Shown piece by piece: positions 20,826 to 32,513 of a stretch of 64,000 nucleotides of DNA. Numbering within the stretch: the stretch's first letter is position 1; each line of letters begins with the position of its first letter. The position numbers were made by a program, and so were the translations under genes. The DNA comes from Comamonadaceae bacterium (GTDB taxonomy: Bacteria; Pseudomonadota; Gammaproteobacteria; Burkholderiales; Burkholderiaceae_C): contig CANFLX010000001.1 in NCBI GenBank assembly GCA_947447985.1, positions 124,001 to 188,000 on the forward strand, read 5' to 3'. The notes beneath the pieces were generated by a model. That model was not told where the DNA came from and did no database searches. It saw nothing but the letters and a program-made list of their open reading frames with translations.

Positions 20826-21983
20826 TCAGCCCCCGATGTAGCTCATCTCCACCCGGCGCGCGCCCGTGGCCTGGGCGTCGGGCGGCATGGCTGCGCGCAG
20901 CAAGGAATACCGATCGCTGCGGCCTTGCCAGATGGCGCTGATGGCATCCATCAGAGACTGGTCTGAAACCGTTTCTGCGGGTTTGCGCACCAGACTGCGC
21001 AAGTCATAGCCCTGGCTGGCAAACAGGCACAGATAGAGTTGTCCTTCGGTGGACAGGCGCGCGCGGTTGCAGTCCGCACAAAACGCCTGGGTGACGCTGC
21101 TGATGACGCCGACCTCGCCCAAGCCGGGGTCGTACTGGCCCTGCGCATCGGCGTATCCCCAGCGCTGCGCAGTCTCACCGGGTGCGCAAGCCTCCAGTGC
21201 CACCAGCGGCATCTCCGAGCGCAGCAAGGCAATCACATCGGCCGAAGGAACGACCTCATCCATGCGCCACCCATTGGTCGCGCCCACGTCCATGTATTCG
21301 ATAAAGCGCAGCACCACGCCACTGCCGCGAAAGTGGCGCGCCATCGGCAAAATTTCGTGGTCGTTGGTGCCGCGTTTGACCACCATATTGACTTTGATGG
21401 GGCCCAGTCCTGCCTCCTGGGCTGCCTGGATGCCCGCCAGCACGTCCGCCACAGGAAAGTCCACATCGTTCATTTTTTTGAACACGGCGTCGTCCAAGCC
21501 GTCCAAACTGACCGTCACGCGTTGCAAACCGGCGGCCTTCAGCGCGTGGGCTTTGCGGGCCAACAGCGAACCGTTGGTGGTGAGGGTGATGTCCAGTGGT
21601 GCACCCTCCGGTGTGCGCAGTGCGGCCAACTGCTGAATGAGCAGTTCCAGGTTTTTGCGCAGCAGGGGTTCACCCCCCGTGAGGCGGATTTTTTGCACGC
21701 CCAGGGCAACAAACTGCTGCGCGATGCGGGTGATTTCTTCAAATGACAGCAAGGCGCTGTGGGGCAGGTAGGCGTAGTCTTTGTCGAACACCTCTTTGGG
21801 CATGCAGTAGCTGCAGCGGAAATTGCAGCGGTCGGTGACGCTGATACGCAGGTCGCGCAGCGGACGACCTAAGCCGTCCTTGGCGAGGCCCGTTGTCCGG
21901 GCACCCGTGGTCGCAGGGATCTTCAGCGAGTCGCCTCGTTGGTCCAGCACAGGTATGGTTCGGTAGCTCGCTTGCTTTGTCAT
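20826..21983 (-). CDS. moaA: GTP 3',8-cyclase (molybdenum cofactor biosynthesis MoaA)
   Basis: MoaA is a radical-SAM enzyme that starts molybdenum cofactor synthesis from GTP. The radical-SAM cluster cysteines are C53, C57 and C60 in CNFRCSYC. The second cluster lies in the C-terminal [20 protein letters not shown] segment, and the protein ends in the conserved GG. The 385-residue length includes an N-terminal extension of about 40 residues. It heads moaA-mobA-moeA, and the terminator of hppA lies just upstream of it. moaC, moaD and moaE are not in this window. Confidence 0.96.
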   Translation of the reverse strand: MTKQASYRTIPVLDQRGDSLKIPATTGARTTGLAKDGLGRPLRDLRISVTDRCNFRCSYCMPKEVFDKDYAYLPHSALLSFEEITRIAQQFVALGVQKIRLTGGEPLLRKNLELLIQQLAALRTPEGAPLDITLTTNGSLLARKAHALKAAGLQRVTVSLDGLDDAVFKKMNDVDFPVADVLAGIQAAQEAGLGPIKVNMVVKRGTNDHEILPMARHFRGSGVVLRFIEYMDVGATNGWRMDEVVPSADVIALLRSEMPLVALEACAPGETAQRWGYADAQGQYDPGLGEVGVISSVTQAFCADCNRARLSTEGQLYLCLFASQGYDLRSLVRKPAETVSDQSLMDAISAIWQGRSDRYSLLRAAMPPDAQATGARRVEMSYIGG

Positions 21984-22000
21984 GGGCTGGATTGTGGCCT

Positions 22001-22037
22001 AAGAAAAAAGCCTGCAGAAAACACTCCTGCAGGCTTT
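22001..22037 (-). terminator. rho-independent terminator of hppA
   Basis: On the minus strand an 11-bp perfect stem AAAGCCTGCAG/CTGCAGGCTTT with a 9-base loop is followed by a run of six T's. It sits 45 bases after the hppA stop and before the moaA start, separating the two minus-strand units. Confidence 0.88.
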
Positions 22038-22081
22038 GTGGGGGAGGGCTTCAGGCCTTGGCCTGGAGCCCGAGGTGGGGC

Positions 22082-24160
22082 TTAACCCGTGTGGATCTTC
22101 ATCATCACCGGCACGATCAGCAGCGCCACGATGTTGATGATCTTGATCAGCGGGTTCACGGCCGGGCCGGCGGTGTCTTTGTAGGGGTCGCCCACGGTGT
22201 CGCCGGTCACGGCCGCTTTGTGCGTCTCGGAACCTTTGCCGCCGTGGTGGCCGTCTTCAATGTATTTCTTGGCGTTGTCCCAGGCACCGCCGCCGGTGCA
22301 CATGGAAATCGCCACAAACAAGCCGGTCACGATGGTGCCCATCAGCAGTCCCCCCAAAGCCGCTGGGCCAAGAACCAGACCCACCACGATGGGCGCAACC
22401 ACGGGTAACAGGCTGGGGATCATCATTTCTTTGATCGCCGCAGTGGTCAGCATGTCAACCGCCGTGTCGTACTCGGGCTTGCCCGTGCCGTCCATGATGC
22501 CCTTGATTTCTTTGAACTGGCGGCGCACTTCCACCACCACTGCACCCGCAGCGCGTCCCACCGCTTCCATCGCCATGGCGCCGAAGAGGTAGGGAATCAA
22601 GCCCCCAATGAACAGGCCAATGATGACTTTGGGGTCGCTCAAATCAAACTTGATGTGGGCACCCAGGCCTTCGAGCTTGTGGGTGTAGTCGGCAAACAGC
22701 ACCAGCGCGGCCAGTCCGGCAGAACCGATGGCGTAGCCTTTGGTCACCGCTTTGGTGGTGTTGCCCACCGCATCCAGGGGATCGGTAATGTCACGCACGC
22801 TGGCGGGCAGCTCGGCCATTTCGGCAATGCCACCGGCGTTGTCGGTGATCGGGCCGTAAGCGTCAAGCGCCACCACGATGCCTGCCATGCTGAGCATGGA
22901 CGTTGCCGCAATCGCCACACCGTACAAGCCGCCCAGGTTGTAAGCGCTGTAAATCGCGGCGCATACAAAGAGCACAGGCCAGGCGGTGGAACGCATGGAG
23001 ACGCCCAAGCCGGCGATGATGTTGGTGCCGTGCCCGGTGGTGGACGCTTGTGCAATGTGTTGCACAGGCGCGTACTGGGTGCCGGTGTAGTACTCGGTGA
23101 TCCAGACCAGCGCGCCGGTCAAGATCAGGCCGATGGCACAAGCTCCAAACAAGCGCTCACTGCTCAGAATGGATCCATCGGGCAGGGTGACTGCAGTGGG
23201 GAACAAAGACTGCGTCACGAAGTAAAAGGCAATCAGCGACAACACGCCCGAGACGGCCAAGCCTTTGTAGAGGGCGGGCATCACGTTGGTCATGCCAGGG
23301 CTGGCCTTGACAAAAAAGCAGCCGATGATGGAAGCGATGATGGACACGCCGCCCAGCGTCAGCGGGTACAGCACGGCATTCGGGCCGCCAGCGCCTGCCA
23401 GCAAAGCGCCCAGCACCATGGTGGCGATCAGCGTCACGGCGTAGGTTTCGAACAAGTCGGCCGCCATACCGGCGCAGTCGCCGACGTTGTCGCCCACGTT
23501 GTCGGCAATCACAGCCGGGTTGCGCGGGTCGTCTTCCGGTATACCGGCTTCGACCTTGCCCACCAAATCGGCGCCTACGTCAGCGCCTTTTGTGAAGATG
23601 CCGCCGCCCAGGCGGGCAAAGATGGAAATCAGCGAGGAGCCGAAGGCAAAACCCACCAAGGGGTTGAGCATGCCTGCAAACGCTTTGCCGTCCGCTGGCA
23701 CGCCAGCGCTGGTCAGGTACCAGTAAAAGCCAGTAACGCCCAGCAAGCCCAAGCCCACCACCAGCATGCCGGTGATGGCGCCGCCGCGAAAGGCGACGTC
23801 CAAAGCGGGGCCGATGCCGCGGGTGGCGGCTTGTGCGGTGCGCACGTTGGCTCGCACCGACACGTTCATGCCGATGAAGCCACAGGCACCGGACAACACG
23901 GCGCCCAGAATGAAGCCCACCGCGCTCAAGGGGTCGAGCACCACGGAGATGAGGATGGCTAGAACGACGCCGACCATGGCAATGGTCTTGTATTGGCGGG
24001 CCAGGTAGGCCGCTGCGCCGGTTTGAATGGCGGCTGCAATTTCTTGCATGCGGGCGTTGCCCGCGTCTTGCGAAAGAATCCAACTGCGGGCCCAGACGCC
24101 GTAAAGCACGGCGACCAAACCACAACCAAGCGCCAGAATCAGCGCTGCGTTACCAGTCAT
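22082..24160 (-). CDS. hppA: membrane-bound proton-translocating pyrophosphatase
   Basis: This 692-residue, many-helix inner-membrane protein hydrolyses pyrophosphate and pumps protons. The signature [21 protein letters not shown] and the Asp-rich [21 protein letters not shown] bind Mg-PPi. The segment [10 protein letters not shown] carries Lys at the position that separates K+-independent enzymes (Lys) from K+-dependent ones (Ala), so an H+-pumping, K+-independent type is inferred. It is divergent from the soluble pyrophosphatase gene ppa, sharing a 220-base control region, and ends at a strong terminator. Confidence 0.96.
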   Translation of the reverse strand: MTGNAALILALGCGLVAVLYGVWARSWILSQDAGNARMQEIAAAIQTGAAAYLARQYKTIAMVGVVLAILISVVLDPLSAVGFILGAVLSGACGFIGMNVSVRANVRTAQAATRGIGPALDVAFRGGAITGMLVVGLGLLGVTGFYWYLTSAGVPADGKAFAGMLNPLVGFAFGSSLISIFARLGGGIFTKGADVGADLVGKVEAGIPEDDPRNPAVIADNVGDNVGDCAGMAADLFETYAVTLIATMVLGALLAGAGGPNAVLYPLTLGGVSIIASIIGCFFVKASPGMTNVMPALYKGLAVSGVLSLIAFYFVTQSLFPTAVTLPDGSILSSERLFGACAIGLILTGALVWITEYYTGTQYAPVQHIAQASTTGHGTNIIAGLGVSMRSTAWPVLFVCAAIYSAYNLGGLYGVAIAATSMLSMAGIVVALDAYGPITDNAGGIAEMAELPASVRDITDPLDAVGNTTKAVTKGYAIGSAGLAALVLFADYTHKLEGLGAHIKFDLSDPKVIIGLFIGGLIPYLFGAMAMEAVGRAAGAVVVEVRRQFKEIKGIMDGTGKPEYDTAVDMLTTAAIKEMMIPSLLPVVAPIVVGLVLGPAALGGLLMGTIVTGLFVAISMCTGGGAWDNAKKYIEDGHHGGKGSETHKAAVTGDTVGDPYKDTAGPAVNPLIKIINIVALLIVPVMMKIHTG

Positions 24161-24380
24161 AAATTACTCCTACTAGCATGTTGTTCGAAGAAGGGAGCAA
24201 CGTCAGCGGTGCCCCCGCTACGTTGCTTCCTCAGTGCCCCGAACAAAAAACCAGGGGAATGATTGGCCAACACCTCAATGTAGCCGTAAAACCCAGCGTG
24301 TGACCATTGCGAAAGGGCTGAGTCAGTAAAATGAGGGTTAATCCTAGTCTCGCTTCCCCTAACCTAACGACGAGTTATTC
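24161..24380. promoter_or_regulatory. shared divergent control region of hppA and ppa
   Basis: This 220-base region separates two divergent genes that both hydrolyse pyrophosphate, so it must hold both promoters. TTGCGA and TAAAAT elements near 24310-24333 point towards ppa, but their spacing is too short to be convincing. I see no other coding sequence. Confidence 0.4.
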
Positions 24381-24923
24381 ATGTCCCTAGACAAAGTTTC
24401 CCCTGGCAAAGACGTGCCCAACGCATTCAACGTGATCATCGAAATTCCGATGAATGCCGACCCCGTGAAATACGAAGTGGACAAAGAATCCGGCGCGATT
24501 TTTGTGGACCGTTTCATGAGCACGGCCATGCATTACCCCACCAACTACGGTTACGTGCCCAAAACCATTTCCGGCGATGGTGACCCCGTCGATGTGCTGG
24601 TGATTACGCCTGTGCCGCTGATTCCGGGCGTGGTTGTGCCTTGCCGCGCCATTGGTATTTTGAAAATGGAAGACGAAGCCGGCCAGGACGGTAAGGTGTT
24701 GGCCGTACCAGTGGACAAAATTTTGTCGCTGTACACCCAATGGCAAAAGCCGGAAGATTTGAACCCCTTCCGCCTGAAAACCATTGCCCACTTTTTCGAG
24801 CACTACAAAGACCTCGAAGTCGGCAAATGGGTCAAGATCCTCGGCTGGGAAGGCCCGGAGTCGGCACGTCAGGAAATCATGGACGGCATTGCCAACTACC
24901 AAAAAGAGCAGGCTGCAGGCTAA
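24381..24923 (+). CDS. ppa: inorganic pyrophosphatase, soluble (family I)
   Basis: Ppa hydrolyses cytoplasmic pyrophosphate and pulls biosynthetic reactions forward. The 180-residue protein carries the family I metal-binding signature DGDPVDVLV and the acidic EDEAGQDGK segment. Its stop overlaps the stop of the convergent DUF482/GNAT gene within CTAA. It is divergent from hppA, which links the dissipative and the energy-conserving pyrophosphatases. Confidence 0.97.
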   Translation: MSLDKVSPGKDVPNAFNVIIEIPMNADPVKYEVDKESGAIFVDRFMSTAMHYPTNYGYVPKTISGDGDPVDVLVITPVPLIPGVVVPCRAIGILKMEDEAGQDGKVLAVPVDKILSLYTQWQKPEDLNPFRLKTIAHFFEHYKDLEVGKWVKILGWEGPESARQEIMDGIANYQKEQAAG

Positions 24924-26131
24924 GGCTTGAGCGGTCGAAGGGGCGATCGCATCTGCAGATCGTCCAGGTAGTTCTCAACCCCTGCACCCTCGCGTTCTAA
25001 AAACCGGGCTACGGCATCGGCAAACGCGGGGTGTGCCAACCAATGCGCACTGCTGGTCTTGACCGGCAACAGTGCGCGCGCCATCTTGTGCTCCCCCTGT
25101 GCGCCACCTTCAAAGCGGTGGTAGCCATGGGCGATGCACCATGCCAGGGGCTGGTAGTAGCAGGCCTCAAAGTGCAAGCAGTCCACCCGCTCCAAAGCAC
25201 CCCAATAGCGGCCATAGGCAACCAGCGGCTGCGCCCCATGCGTCGAATCTGCGGCTTGGGCGCTGAGGGCGATCAGGCTGCTGGCGATGGGACGCCCATC
25301 GCGCTCCGCCACAAACAAAAGCCAGTTCTCAGGCATGTCGGCCTGCAACCGGCTAAAAAAAGCAGGGCTCAGGTAGGGTGCGTTGCCGTGTTCGAGGTAG
25401 GTGCGCTCGTAACAGCGGTAAAAGAAGTCCCAGTCCGCATCGCTGATGCCCGCGCCCCGCGACCAGCGGAATTTCACGCCAGCATCCGCCACTTTGCGCC
25501 GCTCCTGGCGGATTTTTTTACGTTTGTCCTGGGCCAGGTGCGACAGAAAATCGTCAAAGCTTGCATAGCCTGGTGTGGTGTTGGTCCAATGGAATTGCAC
25601 GGTGTGGCGCGGCATCAGACCCGCCGCCTCGCAGGCTTGCAAGTCCTGCTCTGAGACGAACAGCAGGTGCAAGGACGAGAGTTGCTGTTCCTGGCTCCAA
25701 TTCACCAGCGCGTGCACCAAGGCGGTGCGAGCCTCGTCGTTCACGGCCAGTAGGCGTGCGCCCGGCACCGGCGTGAATGGCACTGCGACCAATGCCTTGG
25801 GGTAGTAGGGCAGTCCGTGCTGTTGGTAGGCATTGGCCCAGGCCCAGTCAAACACATATTCCCCATAGGAGTGGTCTTTGACATACAGCGCGCAGGCGGC
25901 CGCCAAACTGCCTCCCCGCTCCAGGGTAATGATGTGGGTGTGCCATCCGGTGGCAGGGCTGGCGCGGCCGCTGGTCTCCATCGCCAGCAAATACGCGTGT
26001 TGCATAAACGGGCTGGCGTCGGCATGCCTTTTCAACAGGCCGTCCCAGACGGCGGCCGGTATGTCGCCGATGGACGGCAGAACCCGGGTGACATAATCAA
26101 TTCCAGCGGCCGACATCTTCTTTTTATCCAT
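24920..26131 (-). CDS. GNAT-fold protein of the DUF482/peptidogalycan-biosynthesis type
   Basis: This protein of about 403 residues matches the COG3146/DUF482 family (FemX/GNAT-like fold). Recognisable blocks are [44 protein letters not shown] and [10 protein letters not shown], with the C-terminal [15 protein letters not shown]. The family is annotated as putative acyl- or aminoacyl-transferases, and the substrate is unknown. ATG 26131 is selected among several candidates (ATG 26116 is next); the true start is uncertain. It lies only 12 bases from divergent nadE. Confidence 0.75.
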   Translation of the reverse strand: MDKKKMSAAGIDYVTRVLPSIGDIPAAVWDGLLKRHADASPFMQHAYLLAMETSGRASPATGWHTHIITLERGGSLAAACALYVKDHSYGEYVFDWAWANAYQQHGLPYYPKALVAVPFTPVPGARLLAVNDEARTALVHALVNWSQEQQLSSLHLLFVSEQDLQACEAAGLMPRHTVQFHWTNTTPGYASFDDFLSHLAQDKRKKIRQERRKVADAGVKFRWSRGAGISDADWDFFYRCYERTYLEHGNAPYLSPAFFSRLQADMPENWLLFVAERDGRPIASSLIALSAQAADSTHGAQPLVAYGRYWGALERVDCLHFEACYYQPLAWCIAHGYHRFEGGAQGEHKMARALLPVKTSSAHWLAHPAFADAVARFLEREGAGVENYLDDLQMRSPLRPLKP

Positions 26132-26143
26132 CGTTATTGGTTC

Positions 26144-28185
<2,042 letters not shown>

Positions 28186-28195
28186 AGCCCGCGGT

Positions 28196-28693
28196 TCACC
28201 GGCTCATGGGCTGGGAGTGCACCAAGCGGGTTCCGGCCCAGACGTCGTGCCAAAACTGCCCGTCGGACTGAAGCCGACTGGCAAGCGCCCACAGTACCAC
28301 CCAGCCCAGAAAAAACAAGCTGGTTTCGCCGCCGTTCAAGCCCATTGACCAGACCAGCGCCAGGGGCGGTAGGATCCAGATCCAGGAGAGCACGTAGCGC
28401 CCCAGCGCCCGCTGCTGGCTGATCGCATGCCCCTGAACATCCACCACCCGGATATGCCAGGTTTTCATGGCCAGGGTTTGTCCCTTGGACCAAAACCACA
28501 CGAAATAGATACCGAAGATCAAGAAAAGAAAGGCTTGCAAGGCGTGCCGGTTGTCCAAGGCGTGGCGGGTCTGGCTGAGCGTGCTGAACAGGTAACCAGA
28601 AATGAAGACCACGCCGAACAGCAGCATTCCTTCGTAAACCCAGCAGGCCATGCGCCGCTTCAGGTTGGGTGTGGTGAATTCAGGGGAAGTCAT
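28196..28693 (-). CDS. RDD family integral membrane protein
   Basis: This 165-residue protein has three or four hydrophobic helices, among them LLFGVVFISGYLFSTL, FLFLIFGIYFVWFW and YVLSWIWILPPLALVW. Near the N-terminus it has Arg-Arg of the RDD type in KRRMACWVYEGMLL. The function of RDD proteins is generally unknown; some act in transport. It is the last gene of a run of sigma factor, DUF3619, DUF3106 and RDD genes. Confidence 0.8.
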   Translation of the reverse strand: MTSPEFTTPNLKRRMACWVYEGMLLFGVVFISGYLFSTLSQTRHALDNRHALQAFLFLIFGIYFVWFWSKGQTLAMKTWHIRVVDVQGHAISQQRALGRYVLSWIWILPPLALVWSMGLNGGETSLFFLGWVVLWALASRLQSDGQFWHDVWAGTRLVHSQPMSR

Positions 28694-28728
28694 GGGTCGA
28701 GAGCCGCAGTGGATCGGCTCGCCTGATG

Positions 28729-29403
28729 TTATTTTGCCGGGAGAACGGGCGCTAAAACGCTGTTGTTATCGGCCTGGATCTGCGGCAACAAGGTGTAACG
28801 GTCGACCAATTTACCCAGTGGCGCCTCGGTTCTCTGCGGCGCCGGCGTTTTGCGTGTGAAGGGCACTTCGGCCAACTTGTTGGCGGCGACCGGTTTGACC
28901 GCGACCGCTGCGCCTACCGCTTTTTTGGGCGCTGCTTCCGACAGTTCTTTCTTTGTGCTCTCGGGCAGTGCTTGGTAAGCCTCCCAATGGGCCATGCGGT
29001 CATCATTGGACAGCTTTTTGGTCTCTGCGAACTGAAGACGCGCAATTTGTCGGTCTTTCGGACTGAGCGCTGCCCAGTCCAGCATGCGGCTGCGCAATCG
29101 TTCGCGATCGGCCGGTGTGAACTCAGGGTATTTTTGAACCAGCGCGACCCACTTTTTTTGGTGCGCTGTCGTGAGCGTGGGCCAGGTGCCGGCCAGCGGC
29201 GCCAATGCTTCTTTTTCGCTGCTGTTCAAGGAATCCCATGGCGTACCCGTGGGGCCTATGGGCAGCGAACTAACCGCAAACGGCGGCTTTGCGCTCCCTG
29301 CGCCCGCAGCGGGATCCGTTTGCGCAAAGGCAGTGGCGTTGACGCCAAGCGCAAGCACCAACAGTGTGTGGCGCAGCCCCAAGGGCTTGTGGCATGTCGT
29401 CAT
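28729..29403 (-). CDS. DUF3106 domain protein, probably exported
   Basis: The chosen ATG at 29403 gives 224 residues starting MTTCHKPLGLRHTLLVLALGVNATAFAQ, a convincing signal peptide with cleavage near AFA-Q. The mature part contains the DUF3106 pattern of repeated Trp-spaced helices (PWDSLNSSEKEALAPLAGTW, QKKWVALVQKYPEF, RLRSRMLDWAAL, DRMAHWEAYQAL) and then a Lys/Ala/Pro linker. The function is not described. It lies 37 bases after the DUF3619 gene, so it probably belongs to the sigma-factor operon. Confidence 0.78.
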   Translation of the reverse strand: MTTCHKPLGLRHTLLVLALGVNATAFAQTDPAAGAGSAKPPFAVSSLPIGPTGTPWDSLNSSEKEALAPLAGTWPTLTTAHQKKWVALVQKYPEFTPADRERLRSRMLDWAALSPKDRQIARLQFAETKKLSNDDRMAHWEAYQALPESTKKELSEAAPKKAVGAAVAVKPVAANKLAEVPFTRKTPAPQRTEAPLGKLVDRYTLLPQIQADNNSVLAPVLPAK

Positions 29404-29440
29404 TGACCAGCACTTTTTCGAAAAAACGCCATCGAAACGC

Positions 29441-29869
29441 TTATTCCTTCGTGGCGCGTTGGAGGTACTGCGCAAAGCCAGGATCCGTGTATGCCGCGGT
29501 TGGCAGATCGCCCGTGAGCAGTTCTGTGTCGACATCGGCGACTTCACGGGCCCGCATTTGCTCTTGCAGCGTGCCTATGCCCATCAAACCAATGACCAAA
29601 GCCACCAAAGGCAGCCAACTGGCCGCACCGCCCCAAAATCCCATGCCGCCGCCCAGTGCCGCTGCGTTTCCTTGCGCGAGAACCGAAGGAGCCGCCACCG
29701 ATTCGCTCACCCGGCGATGGGCTACGGCTTGGGTGCGCGCGGCACGCAGTCGTTCGCCGATGTCGCGCGGGATCTCGCGGGCACTTTCGTCCAAAAAGTG
29801 CGCCACGCGTGCACCGAATTGGTTCGCGCGGACAAGAGCGGCTGGCGGCGGAGATGTGGTTTGGCTCAT
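29441..29869 (-). CDS. DUF3619 family single-pass membrane protein, candidate anti-sigma factor
   Basis: This 142-residue protein has a cytoplasmic N-terminal part of about 85 residues (NQFGARVAHFLDESAREIP and an Arg-rich segment), one helix (WLPLVALVIGLMGIGTL) and a short periplasmic tail ending LPTAAYTDPGFAQYLQ. Its ATG overlaps the sigma factor stop (ATGA). The topology and coupling resemble anti-sigma factors, but DUF3619 has no proven role, so the anti-sigma idea is inference. Confidence 0.8.
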   Translation of the reverse strand: MSQTTSPPPAALVRANQFGARVAHFLDESAREIPRDIGERLRAARTQAVAHRRVSESVAAPSVLAQGNAAALGGGMGFWGGAASWLPLVALVIGLMGIGTLQEQMRAREVADVDTELLTGDLPTAAYTDPGFAQYLQRATKE

Positions 29870-30432
29870 AAAAAAATTCCTTTGGCTCTCAATGCTTTTG
29901 ACAATGCGGCAACCGCTCGGGAGCAGTGGGTTTTGACACTACCCTGGGAGCAGCCCATGGCACTGGCAGTTTCGGCAACGTCCATATCTTCCCAATAACG
30001 CATGAGGAAGGCTTCCCGTTGACGCGCTGGCAAAACTTGGATTTCGGCTTCAATGCTACGCAAGGTTTGTGCCCTCTCGGTCTGGCCTTGCGGATTTTCA
30101 GCCGCTGTGGTGTCGTCGCTTTGTAACAAAGTTTCAAGCAGATCGAATTCTCCCCCATCTTCGCCTGATTCAAAGTCCCCTAAATGGGTAAAAAGTGCGT
30201 TTTGGGTCTTTTGGCGGCGAAACCAGTCCAGCGTGCAGTTGCTCAGGATCCGTTGAAAGAGCATCGGCAGCTCTTCCACCGGCTTGTGCCCATAGTGCTG
30301 GGCCAACTTCATCATGCTGTCCTGCACAATGTCCAATGCCGATTCCTCGTTTCGTACGTGGTACATCGAACGCTTGAAAGCGCGTTTTTCTACCTCGCGC
30401 AAAAACGCGTCCAGCTCTTTTTCAGTAGCCAA
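29866..30432 (-). CDS. RNA polymerase sigma factor, ECF-like
   Basis: The 188-residue protein has sigma region 2 (NEESALDIVQDSMMKLAQHY and LFQRILSNCTLDWFRRQK) and region 4 (LPARQREAFLMRYWEDMDVAETASAMGCSQGSVKTHCSRA), separated by an acidic linker and without region 3. This is the layout of extracytoplasmic-function sigma factors. The start is TTG at 30432, and an in-frame stop two codons upstream excludes a longer form. It heads the DUF3619-DUF3106-RDD run. Confidence 0.9.
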   Translation of the reverse strand: MATEKELDAFLREVEKRAFKRSMYHVRNEESALDIVQDSMMKLAQHYGHKPVEELPMLFQRILSNCTLDWFRRQKTQNALFTHLGDFESGEDGGEFDLLETLLQSDDTTAAENPQGQTERAQTLRSIEAEIQVLPARQREAFLMRYWEDMDVAETASAMGCSQGSVKTHCSRAVAALSKALRAKGIFL

Positions 30433-30711
30433 GTGGGGTCACCCGGGAGCGTTGGAGAGGAATATTCACCATCTTCAGGACGTTTTTACGGCGGACATGC
30501 TTCGAGTGATTATTGCACTGCCTTGCTTGGCGTCCAGAGCGGGTGCCCAGTAATGCGATAATCCGACTTGCAACTCAAACGCAAACGGGTCTCGGTTCGG
30601 CGCAGCATTCAATGCGTCCATGGCCTTGACCTTAAGTCCCGCGGCGATGCCACAAGTGTCTGCCAAGGGGCACCCAAGGTCTTTCGTTAGAGAAATTCAC
30701 AAAGGTTCATC
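30433..30711. promoter_or_regulatory. divergent control region between the sigma factor and ilvB
   Basis: This 279-base region lies between the divergent sigma-factor and ilvB genes. It contains an 18-codon frame (30497-30553, plus strand) rich in Leu, Val and Ile (MLRVIIALPCLA and so on), reminiscent of a branched-chain leader peptide. I found no clear terminator-type hairpin after it. A GATAAT hexamer at about 30556 could be a -10 element. No well-supported gene lies here. Confidence 0.35.
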
Positions 30712-32487
30712 ATGGAATTATCCAAAGCCGAAATGGCTTCCACCGCCACGGCCGACACATCCGCCCACAACGAATTGCGCGGCGCAGAGATTCTGGTCAA
30801 GGCATTGCAGGCCGAAGAGGTCAAGTACATCTGGGGTTACCCCGGCGGCGCCGTCCTGCATATTTACGACGCATTCTTCAAACAAAACACCATTCAGCAT
30901 GTACTGGTACGCCACGAACAGGCGGCCGTTCATGCGGCCGACGGCTACGCGCGCGCCACAGGTGATGTTGGCGTGGCGCTCGTCACGTCAGGCCCTGGCG
31001 TGACCAATGCGATCACGGGAATCGCCACCGCCTACATGGACAGCATCCCGATGGTGATCATCACCGGTCAGGTGCCCACGCACGCTATTGGCTTGGACGC
31101 ATTCCAGGAGTGCGACACCGTGGGTATTACCCGCCCTATCGTGAAGCACAACTTCTTGGTCAAGGACGCGCGCGACCTGGCGGAGACCATGAAAAAGGCT
31201 TTCCACATTGCCCGCAGCGGCCGTCCTGGCCCTGTGGTGGTGGACATTCCTAAAGACGTGTCTTTCAAGAAGGTGCCCTATACCGGCTACCCGACCAAAG
31301 TGGAGATGCGCTCCTACAACCCGGTTCGCAAGGGCCACGGCGGTCAGATTCGCAAGGCCCTGCAGCTCTTGCTCACGGCCAAGCGCCCCTATATTTACAC
31401 GGGTGGCGGTGTGCTTCTGAGCAATGCGTCGGCCGAACTGCGCACTCTGGTGGACATGCTGGGCTACCCCTGCACCAACACCCTCATGGGCCTGGGCGCC
31501 TACCCTGCGAGCGACCGCAAGTTTTTGGGCATGCTGGGCATGCACGGCACGGTCGAGGCCAACAACGCCATGCAGCACTGCGATGTGCTATTGGCTGTGG
31601 GCGCACGGTTTGACGACCGCGTGATTGGAAATCCCAAGCACTTCGCCCAAAATGAGCGAAAAATCATTCATATCGACATCGATCCGTCCAGCATTTCCAA
31701 GCGCGTGAAGGTGGACATTCCCATCGTCGGCGATGTCAAAGAGGTGCTGCAGGAACTGATCGCCATGATCAAAGAAAGTGCTGTGCGCCCGGACAGCCAT
31801 GCACTGGGCGCTTGGTGGGACACGATTGAAGGCTGGCGCAGCCGTGACTGCATGAAATACAGCCTGGGCACAGGCGATGTGATCAAACCGCAGTACGTGG
31901 TCGAAACCTTGTGGAACATGACCAAGGACGCCGACACCTACATCACCTCCGACGTGGGCCAGCACCAGATGTGGGCGGCGCAGTACTACAAGTTTGACGA
32001 GCCCCGCCGCTGGATCAACTCCGGTGGTCTGGGCACCATGGGCGTCGGCATCCCCTACGCCATGGGCATCAAACTGGCCAAGCCCGACAGCGAAGTGTTT
32101 TGCATCACGGGCGAAGGCTCGGTGCAAATGTGCATTCAAGAGCTGTCCACTTGCCTGCAGTACAACACGCCGATCAAGATCTGCGCTTTGAATAACCGCT
32201 ACCTCGGCATGGTGCGCCAATGGCAAGAGATCGACTACGAAGGCCGTTACAGCCATAGCTATATGGACGCGCTGCCCAACTTCGTGAAGCTTGCCGAGGC
32301 CTATGGCCACGTCGGGATGCTGATTGAGCGCCCTGAGGACGTGGAGCCCGCATTGCGCGAGGCCCGCCGCCTGAAGGACCGCACGGTGTTCATGGATTTC
32401 CGTACCGACCCCACCGAAAACGTGTTCCCCATGGTGCAGGCGGGCAAAGGCATTACCGAAATGCTGCTGGGCGCAGAAGACCTTTAG
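30712..32487 (+). CDS. ilvB: acetolactate synthase large subunit
   Basis: This thiamine-diphosphate and FAD enzyme makes acetolactate or acetohydroxybutyrate for valine, leucine and isoleucine. The catalytic Glu lies in VRHEQAAVHAADGYAR, and the ThDP/Mg motif is GEGSVQMCIQELSTC...NN. The 591-residue length is normal. ilvH follows after 26 bases and ilvC next, an ordinary proteobacterial ilvBHC order (also named ilvI for the large subunit). Confidence 0.96.
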   Translation: MELSKAEMASTATADTSAHNELRGAEILVKALQAEEVKYIWGYPGGAVLHIYDAFFKQNTIQHVLVRHEQAAVHAADGYARATGDVGVALVTSGPGVTNAITGIATAYMDSIPMVIITGQVPTHAIGLDAFQECDTVGITRPIVKHNFLVKDARDLAETMKKAFHIARSGRPGPVVVDIPKDVSFKKVPYTGYPTKVEMRSYNPVRKGHGGQIRKALQLLLTAKRPYIYTGGGVLLSNASAELRTLVDMLGYPCTNTLMGLGAYPASDRKFLGMLGMHGTVEANNAMQHCDVLLAVGARFDDRVIGNPKHFAQNERKIIHIDIDPSSISKRVKVDIPIVGDVKEVLQELIAMIKESAVRPDSHALGAWWDTIEGWRSRDCMKYSLGTGDVIKPQYVVETLWNMTKDADTYITSDVGQHQMWAAQYYKFDEPRRWINSGGLGTMGVGIPYAMGIKLAKPDSEVFCITGEGSVQMCIQELSTCLQYNTPIKICALNNRYLGMVRQWQEIDYEGRYSHSYMDALPNFVKLAEAYGHVGMLIERPEDVEPALREARRLKDRTVFMDFRTDPTENVFPMVQAGKGITEMLLGAEDL

Positions 32488-32513
32488 CCCGGTGAAAAGA
32501 GGAATCTACGCTT

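Noticed and set aside
30475..30666. A 63-codon minus-strand frame between the sigma factor and ilvB
   Set aside because: No ribosome-binding site, no recognisable motif, and it covers the likely promoter region.
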